A stretch of DNA of 64,000 nucleotides from Flavivirga amylovorans (GCF_030540875.1 NZ_JAUOEM010000006.1:288427-352426); one strand, 5' to 3'. Shown: positions 36,391-46,954, counted from the first letter of the stretch. A program made the numbers and translations. Notes: generated by a model not told the origin, from the sequence alone.

Positions 36391-39300
36391 TTAAAAATTA
36401 AGGTTCAAACCAACTGAATAAGTACTAAACAAAGGTGTACCAGCTCTTTGAGAGCCATAAGTTATAGGTGTATTATTATTATCAATATATTCTGGATTAA
36501 AACCGTGATAATCATCAGAAGTAATATAAATTAAATTCTGACCAGATGCATATAACCGTAATGATGAAAGACCAAATTTTGATACAACATCCTCTGGTAA
36601 GTTATAACCAATATTTACATTTCGTAATGAAAAATATCCTGAATTTTGAACAATATCGTCTGTAAAAATCTTTGGTTGAAGGAAAGAGACATCAGGGATT
36701 GTTCCATTAGCAACTAACGCTTCTGGAGCCCCATCTAAAGTAGCACCACTAAAATGATAGAAATATTGATCTCCAACGTTTCTTATTTGTCCTCCTTGAC
36801 TTCCTTGAACCATAAAAGAAAAATCTAAATTTCCAAATTTAAATTCGTTTGTAAAACTCCAAACGATATCTGGATAAGGATCTCCTAAAATGGTCTTATC
36901 ATCATCTGTAATTAAACCATCTCCATTTAAATCTTTAACAATAATATCCTCAGCCTGCCCATTAATTCGGTTATAAGGCGTATCCCAATATTCAGTTGAT
37001 ATTTCTGTATCTGCAACAAAACCATAAAAAGAAGAAATTGGATTGCCAACCAAGTTTATCCATTGGGTATTTCTATCAAATCCATCTACTCCAAGGTTTC
37101 CATTGTCGTTACCAAAATCAATTAACTCATTTTTATTGGTCGATGCTATTAATGTTGTTGACCATCTAAATTTCTCTGTAGAAATATTATTAGTTCTTAA
37201 TTCAAGTTCCCATCCTCTATTTTCTACTTTTCCTTTATTTACAATTCCAGCACCAAATCCAGTAACATAAGAAACATCTTGATTTAACAATAAGTTATCA
37301 CTGGTTTTTACATAGTAATCTAATGACCCTGTTATTCTATTGTTTAAAAAGCCAAAATCTACACCAGGGTTAAGTTGCTCTGAAGCTTCCCATTGTAATA
37401 ATGCATTAGCAATATTTCTTGGAGAAAAACCTGAAACAATAGCACCGCCATCCGTAATGGCATTGGTACTTTGCAAAAGTGCCAAATAAGGCCAAGTATT
37501 AGTTAAACCATCTCCTACGTTAAAGTTTTCTGAACCTGTAAGCCCCCAACTAGCTCTAAACTTTAATTTACTTATAACATTACTATCACTTAAGAAATCT
37601 TCATTGTGCGCATTCCACCCCACAGATACTGAAGGGAAATTACCCCATTTAGAATCTATACCAAAAACAGAACTACCATCTCGTCTAATTGAAGCATTAA
37701 ATAAGTATTTATTATCATAAGCATAAGTTAACCTTCCAAAATAACCAATCTTTCTAATTTTAAGATTGATTTCGCCATCTGCTGGTTTGGTAATAGTTGT
37801 CGCTCCTTGTAAGTTTTTAAGCAAATCATTAGAATATCCAGAACCATTAACGGTACTAATTTCATCATTCCTCTTTTGAAATGTAGCACCCGCCAATAGA
37901 TTAATTTCATGATTGCCTATTTGTTTATTATAAGACAAAGTGTTATCTGAAATCAATCTAGATTTAAATCTATTCCTCAACTCGTAAGCTGCTGGGTTTG
38001 AATGATGATGTTTAGTACCATCCCATCTTGTTCTTTTCTCATCTTCCAAAGTAACCCCAAAGCTTGTTTTTGCTGTTAATCCCTCAATAATCTCATAACT
38101 TAAATAAGCAGAACCTAATAGTTTCGTCTTATACTCATAATGCTCTCTTTCAACATATTGCGCATAAGGGTTTTGGTCTCCTGAAGTACGAGGGGTTCTA
38201 GTACTACCGTCTCCATTTATATCCAATTCATCTAAATGATCTTCTCTAAAATAATCTCCTATCCCAACATTTGGATACGCATCTCTATCTATAAACTGAA
38301 GCGTTTCTGCTGTATGATAAATTGGTAACCAAGGCGATTGTCTTATAGGATTATGTATAGAGGTAGGTAATCGTCTTTGTTTTGAATAAGAAGGTGTAGC
38401 ACTCAATCCAAATTTAAGCTTATCGGTTAATTTGGAATCTACTTTCAATTTTCCAGAATACACCTTGTAGTCATCCGTTATTACAACACCTTCATCGTGA
38501 AGATATCTTAAAGCCACACTAAATTTTGTGTCTTTAGTTCCGCCTCTTGCAGAAAGAGAATGACTTGTAATATAGCCTCCATTAAAGAAAACATCTTGCC
38601 AATCTCTATCAATACCTGTTACCTCTATTAGTTTTAGTGCGTACAAATTACTATTAGAAATGGAACCAGTCTCAGCCAATTCTTTAGCTGCCCAACCAGT
38701 AGCATTTCTCTTATAATCATCACTCCCGAAAGCCTGTTTATAACCTGTGTAAGCGTCATAATTAAATTTCACTTTTCCTTCTTTTCCAGTCTTGGTAGTA
38801 ATTAGAATAACCCCATTAGCCCCTTCACTACCATAAATAGAAGCAGAAGCTGCATCCTTTAAAATCTCGAAAGATTCTACATCATTCATATCTATATTAC
38901 CTAGAAAGTCAGAATCTACTATTATACCATCAACCACAACGGCTGGACCTGCTGTCCCAGTAATAGACCCTACACCTCTAATAGTAATGGTAGGAGCCCC
39001 ACCCGCTTCTGCATTGGTGGATTGAATATTTACACCTGATACCTGACCAATAAGGGCATCATCTACCCTTGCTACCGCTATTTGATCTAAAGTCTCGTTG
39101 ACAACTTTGGATATTGAACCTGTAATTGTTGATTTTTTCTGAGTACCATAACCAACCACCACCACTTCGTCTAGCTGTGCTAAATCTTCAGCTAAGGCAA
39201 TATTTATAGTTGTTTGATTTCCTACTATTTTAGTCTGGCTTATAAAACCAACATAAGAGAATTGTATAACCTCTCCTTCATTTACTTGAATTTGATAATT

Positions 39301-39480
39301 CCCGTCAAAATCGGTAGTGGTTCCCTTTGAAGTATTAACCACAATTACATTTACACCAGGAATAGGAATATTATCTGTTGCAGATACAACTGTACCTTTA
39401 ACAACCGAACCATTCTGTGCAATCAATGTAATACCAAAGAACAATATTACAATTAGAGTTAGCTTGTTTTTAAAATTCAT
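36391..39480 (-). CDS. SusC/RagA-family TonB-dependent transporter
   Basis: The 1029-residue protein has a signal peptide (residues 1-21). A carboxypeptidase-regulatory-like domain follows (about 25-100, VKGTVVSATDNIPIPGVNV). Next is the TonB-box region and plug (DEVVVVGYGTQKKSTITGSI, about 103-125), then a 22-strand barrel ending in a C-terminal aromatic residue (YSVGLNLNF). It imports glycan oligomers across the outer membrane with TonB energy, gated by SusD. It heads the SusC-SusD-PKD-PKD-PL7-PL7 operon under the promoter at 39817-39847. An unusually structured leader of about 300 nt separates promoter and start. Confidence 0.95.
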   Translation of the reverse strand: MNFKNKLTLIVILFFGITLIAQNGSVVKGTVVSATDNIPIPGVNVIVVNTSKGTTTDFDGNYQIQVNEGEVIQFSYVGFISQTKIVGNQTTINIALAEDLAQLDEVVVVGYGTQKKSTITGSISKVVNETLDQIAVARVDDALIGQVSGVNIQSTNAEAGGAPTITIRGVGSITGTAGPAVVVDGIIVDSDFLGNIDMNDVESFEILKDAASASIYGSEGANGVILITTKTGKEGKVKFNYDAYTGYKQAFGSDDYKRNATGWAAKELAETGSISNSNLYALKLIEVTGIDRDWQDVFFNGGYITSHSLSARGGTKDTKFSVALRYLHDEGVVITDDYKVYSGKLKVDSKLTDKLKFGLSATPSYSKQRRLPTSIHNPIRQSPWLPIYHTAETLQFIDRDAYPNVGIGDYFREDHLDELDINGDGSTRTPRTSGDQNPYAQYVEREHYEYKTKLLGSAYLSYEIIEGLTAKTSFGVTLEDEKRTRWDGTKHHHSNPAAYELRNRFKSRLISDNTLSYNKQIGNHEINLLAGATFQKRNDEISTVNGSGYSNDLLKNLQGATTITKPADGEINLKIRKIGYFGRLTYAYDNKYLFNASIRRDGSSVFGIDSKWGNFPSVSVGWNAHNEDFLSDSNVISKLKFRASWGLTGSENFNVGDGLTNTWPYLALLQSTNAITDGGAIVSGFSPRNIANALLQWEASEQLNPGVDFGFLNNRITGSLDYYVKTSDNLLLNQDVSYVTGFGAGIVNKGKVENRGWELELRTNNISTEKFRWSTTLIASTNKNELIDFGNDNGNLGVDGFDRNTQWINLVGNPISSFYGFVADTEISTEYWDTPYNRINGQAEDIIVKDLNGDGLITDDDKTILGDPYPDIVWSFTNEFKFGNLDFSFMVQGSQGGQIRNVGDQYFYHFSGATLDGAPEALVANGTIPDVSFLQPKIFTDDIVQNSGYFSLRNVNIGYNLPEDVVSKFGLSSLRLYASGQNLIYITSDDYHGFNPEYIDNNNTPITYGSQRAGTPLFSTYSVGLNLNF

Positions 39481-39512
39481 AATGTTTTATTTATGTTTAA
39501 ATTGTAAAGATT

Positions 39513-39713
39513 AATTAGTATTGCTTTATACTAATTCGATGATTAAAGATTTTAATCATCTTAATTACTTCACAAAAAACCTGCTCATCTATTATTTTTT
39601 TGTAATTTTGAAGAACAAACAAGGTTGTTGTAAAGCAATAGTTTGTGCTAATTTTACTTCCCTCCTAAAAGAAGTAAATTGTTTTAAAAGGATAGGCGTG
39701 CACCTATCCTTTT
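39513..39713 (-). promoter_or_regulatory. structured leader of the susC operon with four hairpins
   Basis: Between promoter and start codon there are perfect stems at 39513-39536 (9 bp), 39538-39560 (10 bp), 39653-39678 (8 bp, AGGAGG in the loop on the minus strand) and 39686-39713 (11 bp, AAAAGGATAGG arm, with an adjoining T/A-rich run). The last one resembles a Rho-independent terminator. No gene is credible here. Confidence 0.55.
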
Positions 39714-39782
39714 TTTATTTTTAATCATGATATTTGTGATGGTATTTAGAAAAGTTAGACATTTAGTTAGTTAGTTTTTATC

Positions 39783-39847
39783 TGGAAAACCAAATTGGTT
39801 TACCAGATTGGTTTCCCAAATATATATTAATTTTTTGTTAAAACAAA
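39783..39847 (-). promoter_or_regulatory. promoter and operators of the susC operon
   Basis: On the minus strand TTTG (39847-39844) and TATATTTG (39824-39817) are separated by exactly 19 nt, the Bacteroidota promoter. Three TGG-to-CCA elements repeat every 13 nt on the plus strand: TGGAAAACCA 39783-39792, TGGTTTACCA 39796-39805 and TGGTTTCCCA 39809-39818. The third overlaps the -7 box. The same layout precedes the PL6 operon. Confidence 0.75.
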
Positions 39848-39869
39848 ACATTTTGGAATTTTAACAGCG

Positions 39870-40217
39870 TTATTCCATGAAATCTTCACGTATAGGACTG
39901 AAAACATCAATTAAAATACCAGATTTTGTACATTTTGCTCCATGAAGTACATTAGGCGGAATATATACTGAATCGCCATCTTTTACCGTTTGTGTAATGC
40001 CTCCAATGGTGAATTCCCATTCTCCATCAATACAATAGGTTACTTGTGAGTGATAATGTTTATGTTCATAACCAATACCTCCCGCTTCAAAATGAACTTT
40101 TACTAGCATGATTTTATCATCATACCCCATAATTTTACGTTTTACACCTTCTCCAACAATCTCCCATTCTTGGGCTTCATCTAATAGAAATTCATTACTT
40201 GCTCCAAAACTTTTCAT
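39870..40217 (-). CDS. kdgF: KdgF-like cupin (unsaturated uronate to DEH)
   Basis: The 115-residue single-domain cupin has metal-binding histidines in EHKHYHSQV (residues about 51-59) and VLHGAK (about 92-97), and ends SPIREDFME, a KdgF-like tail. KdgF converts the unsaturated monouronates released by alginate and pectin lyases to the linear keto form used by the DEH reductase. It is the last gene of the PL6-kdgK-PL7-PL17 operon, 10 nt after the PL17 gene. The function is strongly supported by context. Confidence 0.9.
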   Translation of the reverse strand: MKSFGASNEFLLDEAQEWEIVGEGVKRKIMGYDDKIMLVKVHFEAGGIGYEHKHYHSQVTYCIDGEWEFTIGGITQTVKDGDSVYIPPNVLHGAKCTKSGILIDVFSPIREDFME

Positions 40218-40227
40218 TTCTCTTATT

Positions 40228-42501
40228 TTATAAGTTTATTAATGTATATGAACCTTTCCAAGTATACTCTATATCATCTATAGAAAGGTTATGCTCTTTA
40301 TTTGAATCATTATTTTCGTTTGAAATAATGAATATATTTTGTTTACTATGGCTCATTTCAATCTGTACCGCGGTATATTCATTTGAATTATAAATCACAG
40401 AAACATTTCTTATGTTACTATAAGCGTTAACAGCAAACTCTGATATAGGACTATAAGTTCCATGTGACTCAACCGTAGATACAAACAAAGCATCTTTAAA
40501 GTTCTTTTTTCTAAGAATCAAGGTAGGTTCATTTCGTAGATTAAATTCTGGATCATTGGCTCCTATCCTACCAAAAATAATATCATCATTATTTGAGGTT
40601 GTTGCGGTATATGTATAGAATTTATTGTTAAGCAACCAATTAAGTTTAATATTGTCGCCACTTGCGGTTGCACTAGCTTCTTTGTATAAATGTTGATAAC
40701 CATTTGCTTTTCCTAAAACTTGAGGAGTATCCAGCTTTGAATACTCAAAATTGGTTTGCATAATCTGCCCCAAATAATAAAAAGGTAAATCGTATTGATT
40801 TGGAGTTTCGGAAGTTACTCGCATTATATCCAACACATAAGGGTTATCATATTCTTCATCCTTAATTATTACTATGGTTCGGTGAAGTTGTGTCTCAGAG
40901 TATGCTTTATTTTCCTTCGCGCTAGCTACTTGAAGATCTATATCATCAACACTAAAAATATATTGCTCTGAATGATGTTTGCTACCAATGTCATATTTCC
41001 CTTGAAAATGTGATGTTTTATTTTGAACCAAAGTATTATGAGCAATCGTTTGTTTTGCCCAAGTTTTATTTTCCTTTAAATAGTTTCCACCTCCTTTTTG
41101 CTCGATATTTACAAAACGTGCCAATCCGTAATCTTGAACAACCTCTTCGCCGTCATCAAATAATGCATACGATAATTTATCAAAGTGCCCATGACTTAAA
41201 CCATGCGCCGTATATTTAAACACTAATTCTAAATCACCACTTCGTACAATTCCTACTGCACCTTGATCACCGTTTGGTCCATCGGATAACTCGATAGAGT
41301 TTTTATTAAAAGGTTGTGTTTTCCCTTCTCTAATTCCTAAAGCTACCGCTAAACCGGCATCATCTAAAGTTACTTTACCTTGCTTTTGGGCAATACTTAA
41401 CAACTCTGGATTATTACCCCCAAAATGATACGCAATATCTACAGCAGAAACCAATGACCTTGCATAATAAGACATTCCTTTTTGAGCATCATTTAGTAGA
41501 AAAAATTCACCATCAGCATCCGATAAATTGATTAATGCAGTAACACTTTTTAAAAGGACACTGTCTTTATGCTGGAATACTTTTAACTCTGGCTTTTTAT
41601 TTTGAAGTGCTTGAGCAAAAATTAAAAATGGATACGAAGCATAACGTTGGTAATATGGCCCTTCAGTATAATAACCGTCTGGGGAAAATGGTTCATCTAA
41701 ATTTGCAAAAAAGCCAACTTTACCATCTCTATTTATATAACCACCATCATTATCTTTCATATTGGGGTTAAGATTTACATCTTTTAAACCATATAGAGCA
41801 CGTTGCAATAAACTATCATCATCCATAGCAAGAGCCATCATCCCCACTGCTACATTACCCCAAGTACTATGATTATGAACGCGATTAAAAAACTGCGGGT
41901 TTCCTTTTGAAATAAAATCTGCAAACGGTTTAAATAAATCATTTTCCAACATATTTCGTTCTTCTCCCGTTAGGTAATCATAAATACAATCATAAGCTTG
42001 ACTTGTATAAACCATCCAGTTAGAATCATTTAAACATTGCCAAAAAAGTTTTCCTCTGGCATACGAGCGTGGTTTTGGATGCACCGGTAATGTTGGATAC
42101 ATTTTTGCATATTCAAACAGCATATCCTTTACATATTTGGCATACCTTTCATCATTTAAAATCTGATATAATACCCCAGCTTTTTGCATCACCAAAAAGT
42201 TTCTCTTATGCCTTTCATGTGTATAACCCCCTGAATAATCTTTAGGAATTGGAACCTCGATGCCATTTTCTATTTCGGTATCTATTTCTGCTTTTGTTTC
42301 AGTTAACGATTCATCAAAAATGGGTATAGAGCCCAAATTAACCCTAATGTCTTTAACACCCTGTTTGGTAAGTATCAAATTAGGATGCTCTGACGTAGAA
42401 TTGACATTCGATAATGTAGTAGAATTTATTTGCTCTTTACATGATATAAAGAACAGAGTCAATATTAATAGGGTTACTAAATAACTTTTAAAACTAATCA
42501 T
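40228..42501 (-). CDS. PL17 exolytic oligoalginate lyase, lipoprotein
   Basis: From the ATG at 42501 the product is 757 residues; a frame to 42528 exists, but MISFKSYLVTLLILTLFFISC is a clean lipoprotein signal. An N-terminal alginate-lyase (alpha/alpha toroid) domain contains NHSTWGNVAVG. A heparinase II/III-like beta domain contains SHGHFDKLSY, a family catalytic region. PL17 enzymes release unsaturated monouronate from alginate oligomers. It overlaps the upstream PL7 gene by 8 nt and precedes kdgF. It is probably anchored in the periplasm, where it would finish degradation. Confidence 0.93.
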   Translation of the reverse strand: MISFKSYLVTLLILTLFFISCKEQINSTTLSNVNSTSEHPNLILTKQGVKDIRVNLGSIPIFDESLTETKAEIDTEIENGIEVPIPKDYSGGYTHERHKRNFLVMQKAGVLYQILNDERYAKYVKDMLFEYAKMYPTLPVHPKPRSYARGKLFWQCLNDSNWMVYTSQAYDCIYDYLTGEERNMLENDLFKPFADFISKGNPQFFNRVHNHSTWGNVAVGMMALAMDDDSLLQRALYGLKDVNLNPNMKDNDGGYINRDGKVGFFANLDEPFSPDGYYTEGPYYQRYASYPFLIFAQALQNKKPELKVFQHKDSVLLKSVTALINLSDADGEFFLLNDAQKGMSYYARSLVSAVDIAYHFGGNNPELLSIAQKQGKVTLDDAGLAVALGIREGKTQPFNKNSIELSDGPNGDQGAVGIVRSGDLELVFKYTAHGLSHGHFDKLSYALFDDGEEVVQDYGLARFVNIEQKGGGNYLKENKTWAKQTIAHNTLVQNKTSHFQGKYDIGSKHHSEQYIFSVDDIDLQVASAKENKAYSETQLHRTIVIIKDEEYDNPYVLDIMRVTSETPNQYDLPFYYLGQIMQTNFEYSKLDTPQVLGKANGYQHLYKEASATASGDNIKLNWLLNNKFYTYTATTSNNDDIIFGRIGANDPEFNLRNEPTLILRKKNFKDALFVSTVESHGTYSPISEFAVNAYSNIRNVSVIYNSNEYTAVQIEMSHSKQNIFIISNENNDSNKEHNLSIDDIEYTWKGSYTLINL

Positions 42502-43537
42502 TCTCTGTTGTGATTTGAATTCCTTCACCTAAAGTTCCTTCCTTAAACCACACTTCGGCATAACTCCCATTTTCATATTGTTTAGCTATGTCTCCATTAT
42601 AAGTTTCAGATTTAGTGGATTTTCCGTTCGCTTGATTATAAGCCCCTTGTTTAAAAAACTGCTTTTCTCCAGCATAGGCATTTTCACGCTCAACACCAAC
42701 CTCTCTTTTTGATGCATATGTTGTCAAAACTTGTTGAGGAATATCTTCTTTTTTTGAAAAGTCTGATTTCAATAAGTTCTTTATGAATTTAACAGTCTTA
42801 TGACCTACACTAGTGAAGGTTAGATACATAACCCCTTCATACACGTTCACCTCATAACTAAATTCTTCACCTAAAGCGATACCATCTTCAGGTTCTTCAG
42901 GATAGATGTCCGGACTTGTTCCAACAACTGATCTATCATAACCCCAAACCGCTGTAGAGAAATCAAATCTACCAGAATTATCCCCTTCAGTATTTATTTC
43001 ATAATTCCAAAAAACAGAGCCTTTTTTATGACCAGGAAACTTTTTGTAAAAAATTTTTAAAGGTTCGTTTTCATGACCTTCATCACTATGAATTTGACCA
43101 ACTACAACAGAATATGAAGATGCAACTCTAGCATCGCCTGTAGTAGACACATGCTGTACTTTTAAAGTTCCCGTTAACTTGCCTCCTGTTTCTGGTATCC
43201 AACGCTTTTTTTCTCCTAGCTCTGTTCTTGTATTACTTGAATTTGGAGACGTAATACCAGAATTAGGTGTTTTATAAACTACCCAATCCGTATCGCCATC
43301 ATTTTTAACATAGAAAAAATCACTCTTTTCATAATCTATTAAATCTTTAGAGCGTGTGCCATCTCCTAAAAGAATTTGCCATTTGTCCATAAATGGAATA
43401 ACATCGCTTGGATAAGTTATCTTTTTTATATCTATGTTATCCGATTTCTTTACTTTATCATGACAACTGTTTATTGTCAATATAAATCCAATCAATAAAA
43501 ACAGTTGGTATATTGATTTAATAATTTTAGTACTCAT
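42494..43537 (-). CDS. PL7 alginate lyase (subfamily 5-like), lipoprotein
   Basis: From the ATG at 43537 the product is 347 residues, with a lipoprotein signal (FLLIGFILTINSC). PL7 motifs are NTRTELGEKKRW (RTEL), VGQIHSDEG (QIH) and FFKQGAYNQ (the third PL7 signature). The longer loops and a GAYNQ end differ from the two tandem PL7 genes of the SusC operon and resemble the exolytic PL7_5 group. It is likely a periplasmic or surface lyase acting on oligomers with PL17. A frame to 43555 exists, but the downstream ATG gives a better signal peptide. Confidence 0.88.
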   Translation of the reverse strand: MSTKIIKSIYQLFLLIGFILTINSCHDKVKKSDNIDIKKITYPSDVIPFMDKWQILLGDGTRSKDLIDYEKSDFFYVKNDGDTDWVVYKTPNSGITSPNSSNTRTELGEKKRWIPETGGKLTGTLKVQHVSTTGDARVASSYSVVVGQIHSDEGHENEPLKIFYKKFPGHKKGSVFWNYEINTEGDNSGRFDFSTAVWGYDRSVVGTSPDIYPEEPEDGIALGEEFSYEVNVYEGVMYLTFTSVGHKTVKFIKNLLKSDFSKKEDIPQQVLTTYASKREVGVERENAYAGEKQFFKQGAYNQANGKSTKSETYNGDIAKQYENGSYAEVWFKEGTLGEGIQITTEND

Positions 43538-43610
43538 ATTATTATAGTTAATCATTTATGTTTAGTTAGTCAAAATACTTTCAACAAAGAAACTATACCA
43601 CCTTTTTTCA

Positions 43611-44612
43611 CTACCTCCGTAAAGCTCCAGAGGTATCTCCTTCCATCAGATTTTGCACGTTTTCAAGTGAAACTATATTAACATCCCCCGGAACGGTATG
43701 TTTTAAGGCACATGCTGCTGAAGCAAAGTCTAAGGCCTGTTTATCCTCATAGTGCAACAATCCATATATAAGTCCTGCAGCAAAAGCGTCACCAGTTCCA
43801 ACACGATCAATAATATGGGTAATATTTAGCATATCAGTTTTTATATACTTTTCTCCATTCCATAATTTACCCTGAATCTGATGGTGCGAAGCACTTATAG
43901 TTCTTCTGGTTTTTTTAATTACTTTTTTTACATTAGGGTAAACGTCAATTAACCTTTTTGCTAAAAATTGAAATTTATCCTCAGCTTCCCCCAATCCAAA
44001 CATTTCGCGAATACCATTACTACTTGTAATCACAACATCACAGTTTTCAACCAAATTTGGTATAACTTCTTGCATGGTTTTTCCGTATTTCCACATATTG
44101 CTTCTAGAATTAATATCTCCAGAAACAGTTATACCCATTTTGTTAGCCGTTTTAATAGCATCTAAACAACACCTTGCCGCTCCTTCTGAAATAGCAGGTG
44201 TAATACCCGTCCAGTGAAACCAATCGGCATCTTTAAGTACGTCTTCCCAATTCACCATTGAAGGTTCAATTAACGAGAAAGAAGACCCTTCTCTCTCATA
44301 AATTACCTGACTAGGTCTATGCACAGCACCTTTCTCTAGGAAATACTTACCAATCATATCATCGCCATAAATAACATGTTCAGTACTTAACCAGTGTTTA
44401 CGTAAAAACTGTGTTGCAGCTTTTCCAAGAGCATTATTAGGAAAACGGGTAACATGAGCAGCTTTCATTCCCAAATAAGCACAAGAAATAGCAACATTTG
44501 CTTCACCTCCGCCATAAACAAGTTCAAAAGAAGATGCTTGTGAAAACTTCTCATAGCCTGGTGGCGATAAACGCATCATTACCTCACCAAATGTTATTAC
44601 TTTTTTAGTCAT
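43611..44612 (-). CDS. kdgK: 2-keto-3-deoxygluconate kinase (PfkB family)
   Basis: The 333-residue cytosolic sugar kinase has an N-terminal VITFGEVMMRLSPPG, GGGEANVAIS (substrate and Gly-rich region), and the PfkB signature VGTGDAFAAG with catalytic Asp275. The MRLSP opening is typical of KDG kinases. It phosphorylates KDG from DEH reduction to KDPG, which would be split by KDPG aldolase; no eda gene is in this window. It lies 4 nt downstream of the PL6 gene in one operon. Confidence 0.92.
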   Translation of the reverse strand: MTKKVITFGEVMMRLSPPGYEKFSQASSFELVYGGGEANVAISCAYLGMKAAHVTRFPNNALGKAATQFLRKHWLSTEHVIYGDDMIGKYFLEKGAVHRPSQVIYEREGSSFSLIEPSMVNWEDVLKDADWFHWTGITPAISEGAARCCLDAIKTANKMGITVSGDINSRSNMWKYGKTMQEVIPNLVENCDVVITSSNGIREMFGLGEAEDKFQFLAKRLIDVYPNVKKVIKKTRRTISASHHQIQGKLWNGEKYIKTDMLNITHIIDRVGTGDAFAAGLIYGLLHYEDKQALDFASAACALKHTVPGDVNIVSLENVQNLMEGDTSGALRR

Positions 44613-44616
44613 AATT

Positions 44617-46920
44617 CTAGTACATCAACTTCAATTTAAGGTGCTCTTCAACCAATATTTTACCCGAGTTAGAAATAGTGTTGTTTACGTGATAATTGTT
44701 TTTAGCACCCCACAATAGAGCTACTAGTTTCACAGGGTTATTTTTAAAAGTATTATTAGAAATATCTACATTAACAATGCCTCTGGTATTAATCAATATT
44801 CCATTTTGCTCCTTGGCACCACAATTTATAAAAGAGCTATTTGTAAGGATAAGATTCCCACCAATAGTTGATTCATCGTAACCACCACGATAGTAATCGA
44901 TAACATTTTGTTTTACGTTTGTGAATTGGCAACTATTAATGGTTAAATATTCGGTGTTATAATCACCTTTATCGTTAGTTTCTTCTGATAACTCTAAACC
45001 ATTTTCGCAGTTAGATATGGAAGTGTTTTTAAAAGTGATACGTTCTGCAAACGATTGTTTGTATACTTTTAGAGCGAAGTCGAAATCGCTTATTTCACAA
45101 TTTGTAACAGATAACCCAAAGTGAGTATACATATTCTCTTTTAGTGAAGCAAATGCTTGTTGCGTAGTAGTTCCTTTTAAGTAAACATTTTCCAGAGCTA
45201 AAAAACCTTTTGGATGCAGTTGGAACAGTGATGAATTTTCTTCACCTGCATAATACAAAACGGTTTTGGTTTTATTTGAAGATTTAATGGTTAGCCTTTT
45301 ATTAATAACTAAAGGTTTTGTTATTAAATATTTTCCTTGATTTAGAATAATTATATCACCACTATTAGCTTCATCTATTTTAGATTGAAAACTATCTTTA
45401 GCAGAAACTTTAATAGTTTTAGGCTCTTTAGCTTCTACCTCATCAGAATACCAACTTGGGCCATACTTCGTTTTGTCTAAAATATTTGGATCTTTAATTG
45501 AAACTATTGCACCAATAATGTTGTTATTTTTTCTTGAATTTCCGAATAAGTCATTGGATATTTTTTCAAATTCAAAACCTTGATAAGGCTCAACATCATT
45601 AATGCCTGTTGCCCCAAAAACATGGTCTGATACTTTATTCAATCCGAAAACTTTTGGTTCTAATCCTTTATAAGATACAAACTCGACGTTTTTATTATTG
45701 ATAATGTTACTTTTAAAAGTTACACCATCAGCTTGATCATGTTCCACAATCGGAGATTTATCACCTACCTCATTATAAAGTAGATTATTTGCCACTAATG
45801 TTCTTAAAGGTCTTGAAGAACGAATTTCAGAAGGTGGCAAAACATTTTTTTGATCTAAATTTTGTCCAACACCAAATTGCCATGGCGCATCACAATTTAT
45901 ATAGGTGTTATAGGCAACCACAACATCGGTTACTTGATTGTAACGATTTAATGGCGATTTTGGAATGCCATTCATTACTGCCAGAGGGCTTCTAAAACTC
46001 TTTCCTTTTAGGTTATAGAAATAATTATTGGTAACCCAATGCCCCGTATTAATGATTCTTATTCCACCAATATTTTCGTTTTTACCATCTCCAATAAAGT
46101 AGTTACCATCTATAGTGCAGTAATTTCCATGCCTTGTTACAAGTGAGCCTTCACTTTTATAAAATACATTATTTCTAAATTCGTTAAAATTGGTCTTACT
46201 TGAAATAATCTCGACCTCACCATTACATTCCTCAAAAAGATTATTTGCAACCATAGTATAACTAGGAGACATGGAAGAATAACTATCTCCTATTTGAATG
46301 GTTTCTCCACTGGCACCTCCCTTTGGAGGACGCGGGCCAAAATGATTGTTAACTATCTGGTGGTAATTATTAATGTGTTCATTACCTTTTAAATCTATAC
46401 GAATTGTTGGCCCTCGATTAGTTTTCCCTTTAATATAGCAATTCTTCAGTGTGTTGTGCCTACCCCAAAATTGAATCCAACGGTCGGCATCATCACGACT
46501 CATTTTATTAAAATCTTCAATAACACAGTTAGTAACCGTACAATGATTACCTATAGTTTTTTTATCAATTTTAAATTCGATTACAGCATCACTTGGTGAG
46601 TAACCATTTCTGAAATGCAATCCATCAATTATTAAATATTTCCCTCCGAACTTCACATTAGAAACACCTTCAATAAAAACTTTTCCAGGAGTTTCTGCTT
46701 TAATTGTAATAGGATTATTTTCAACTCCTTCAGCTTTAAACTTAATTTGAACGTTCTTCCATATACCATTTTTTAAAAAAATAACATTACCTGGTTTAGC
46801 ATTATTAATAGAAGCTTCTAATTCTGAAATATTTTCAACAAAAACACCTGACTTAACAGAATCATTATTACAGGAAACAATAAAAACTCCAATAAAAACA
46901 TGTACAAAGAACTTTTTCAT
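44617..46920 (-). CDS. PL6 alginate lyase, lipoprotein
   Basis: From the ATG at 46920 the product is 767 residues, with lipoprotein signal FIGVFIVSC. It has two right-handed beta-helix parts. The N-terminal PL6 catalytic part has HFGPRPPKGGASGETIQIG, SSKTNFNEFRNN (catalytic Lys) and SLVTRHGNYCTI (catalytic Arg). The C-terminal half is a second beta-helix. PL6 enzymes cut alginate by beta-elimination, often with preference for MG or G blocks. It is the first gene of the second operon, under the promoter at 47054-47118. Confidence 0.93.
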   Translation of the reverse strand: MKKFFVHVFIGVFIVSCNNDSVKSGVFVENISELEASINNAKPGNVIFLKNGIWKNVQIKFKAEGVENNPITIKAETPGKVFIEGVSNVKFGGKYLIIDGLHFRNGYSPSDAVIEFKIDKKTIGNHCTVTNCVIEDFNKMSRDDADRWIQFWGRHNTLKNCYIKGKTNRGPTIRIDLKGNEHINNYHQIVNNHFGPRPPKGGASGETIQIGDSYSSMSPSYTMVANNLFEECNGEVEIISSKTNFNEFRNNVFYKSEGSLVTRHGNYCTIDGNYFIGDGKNENIGGIRIINTGHWVTNNYFYNLKGKSFRSPLAVMNGIPKSPLNRYNQVTDVVVAYNTYINCDAPWQFGVGQNLDQKNVLPPSEIRSSRPLRTLVANNLLYNEVGDKSPIVEHDQADGVTFKSNIINNKNVEFVSYKGLEPKVFGLNKVSDHVFGATGINDVEPYQGFEFEKISNDLFGNSRKNNNIIGAIVSIKDPNILDKTKYGPSWYSDEVEAKEPKTIKVSAKDSFQSKIDEANSGDIIILNQGKYLITKPLVINKRLTIKSSNKTKTVLYYAGEENSSLFQLHPKGFLALENVYLKGTTTQQAFASLKENMYTHFGLSVTNCEISDFDFALKVYKQSFAERITFKNTSISNCENGLELSEETNDKGDYNTEYLTINSCQFTNVKQNVIDYYRGGYDESTIGGNLILTNSSFINCGAKEQNGILINTRGIVNVDISNNTFKNNPVKLVALLWGAKNNYHVNNTISNSGKILVEEHLKLKLMY

Positions 46921-46954
46921 AAAATCAAGGATTAACAATTAACTTTAAGATAAT

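Noticed and set aside
39521..39724. Plus-strand frame in the susC leader
   Set aside because: It consists of the hairpin-rich leader and lacks protein features.
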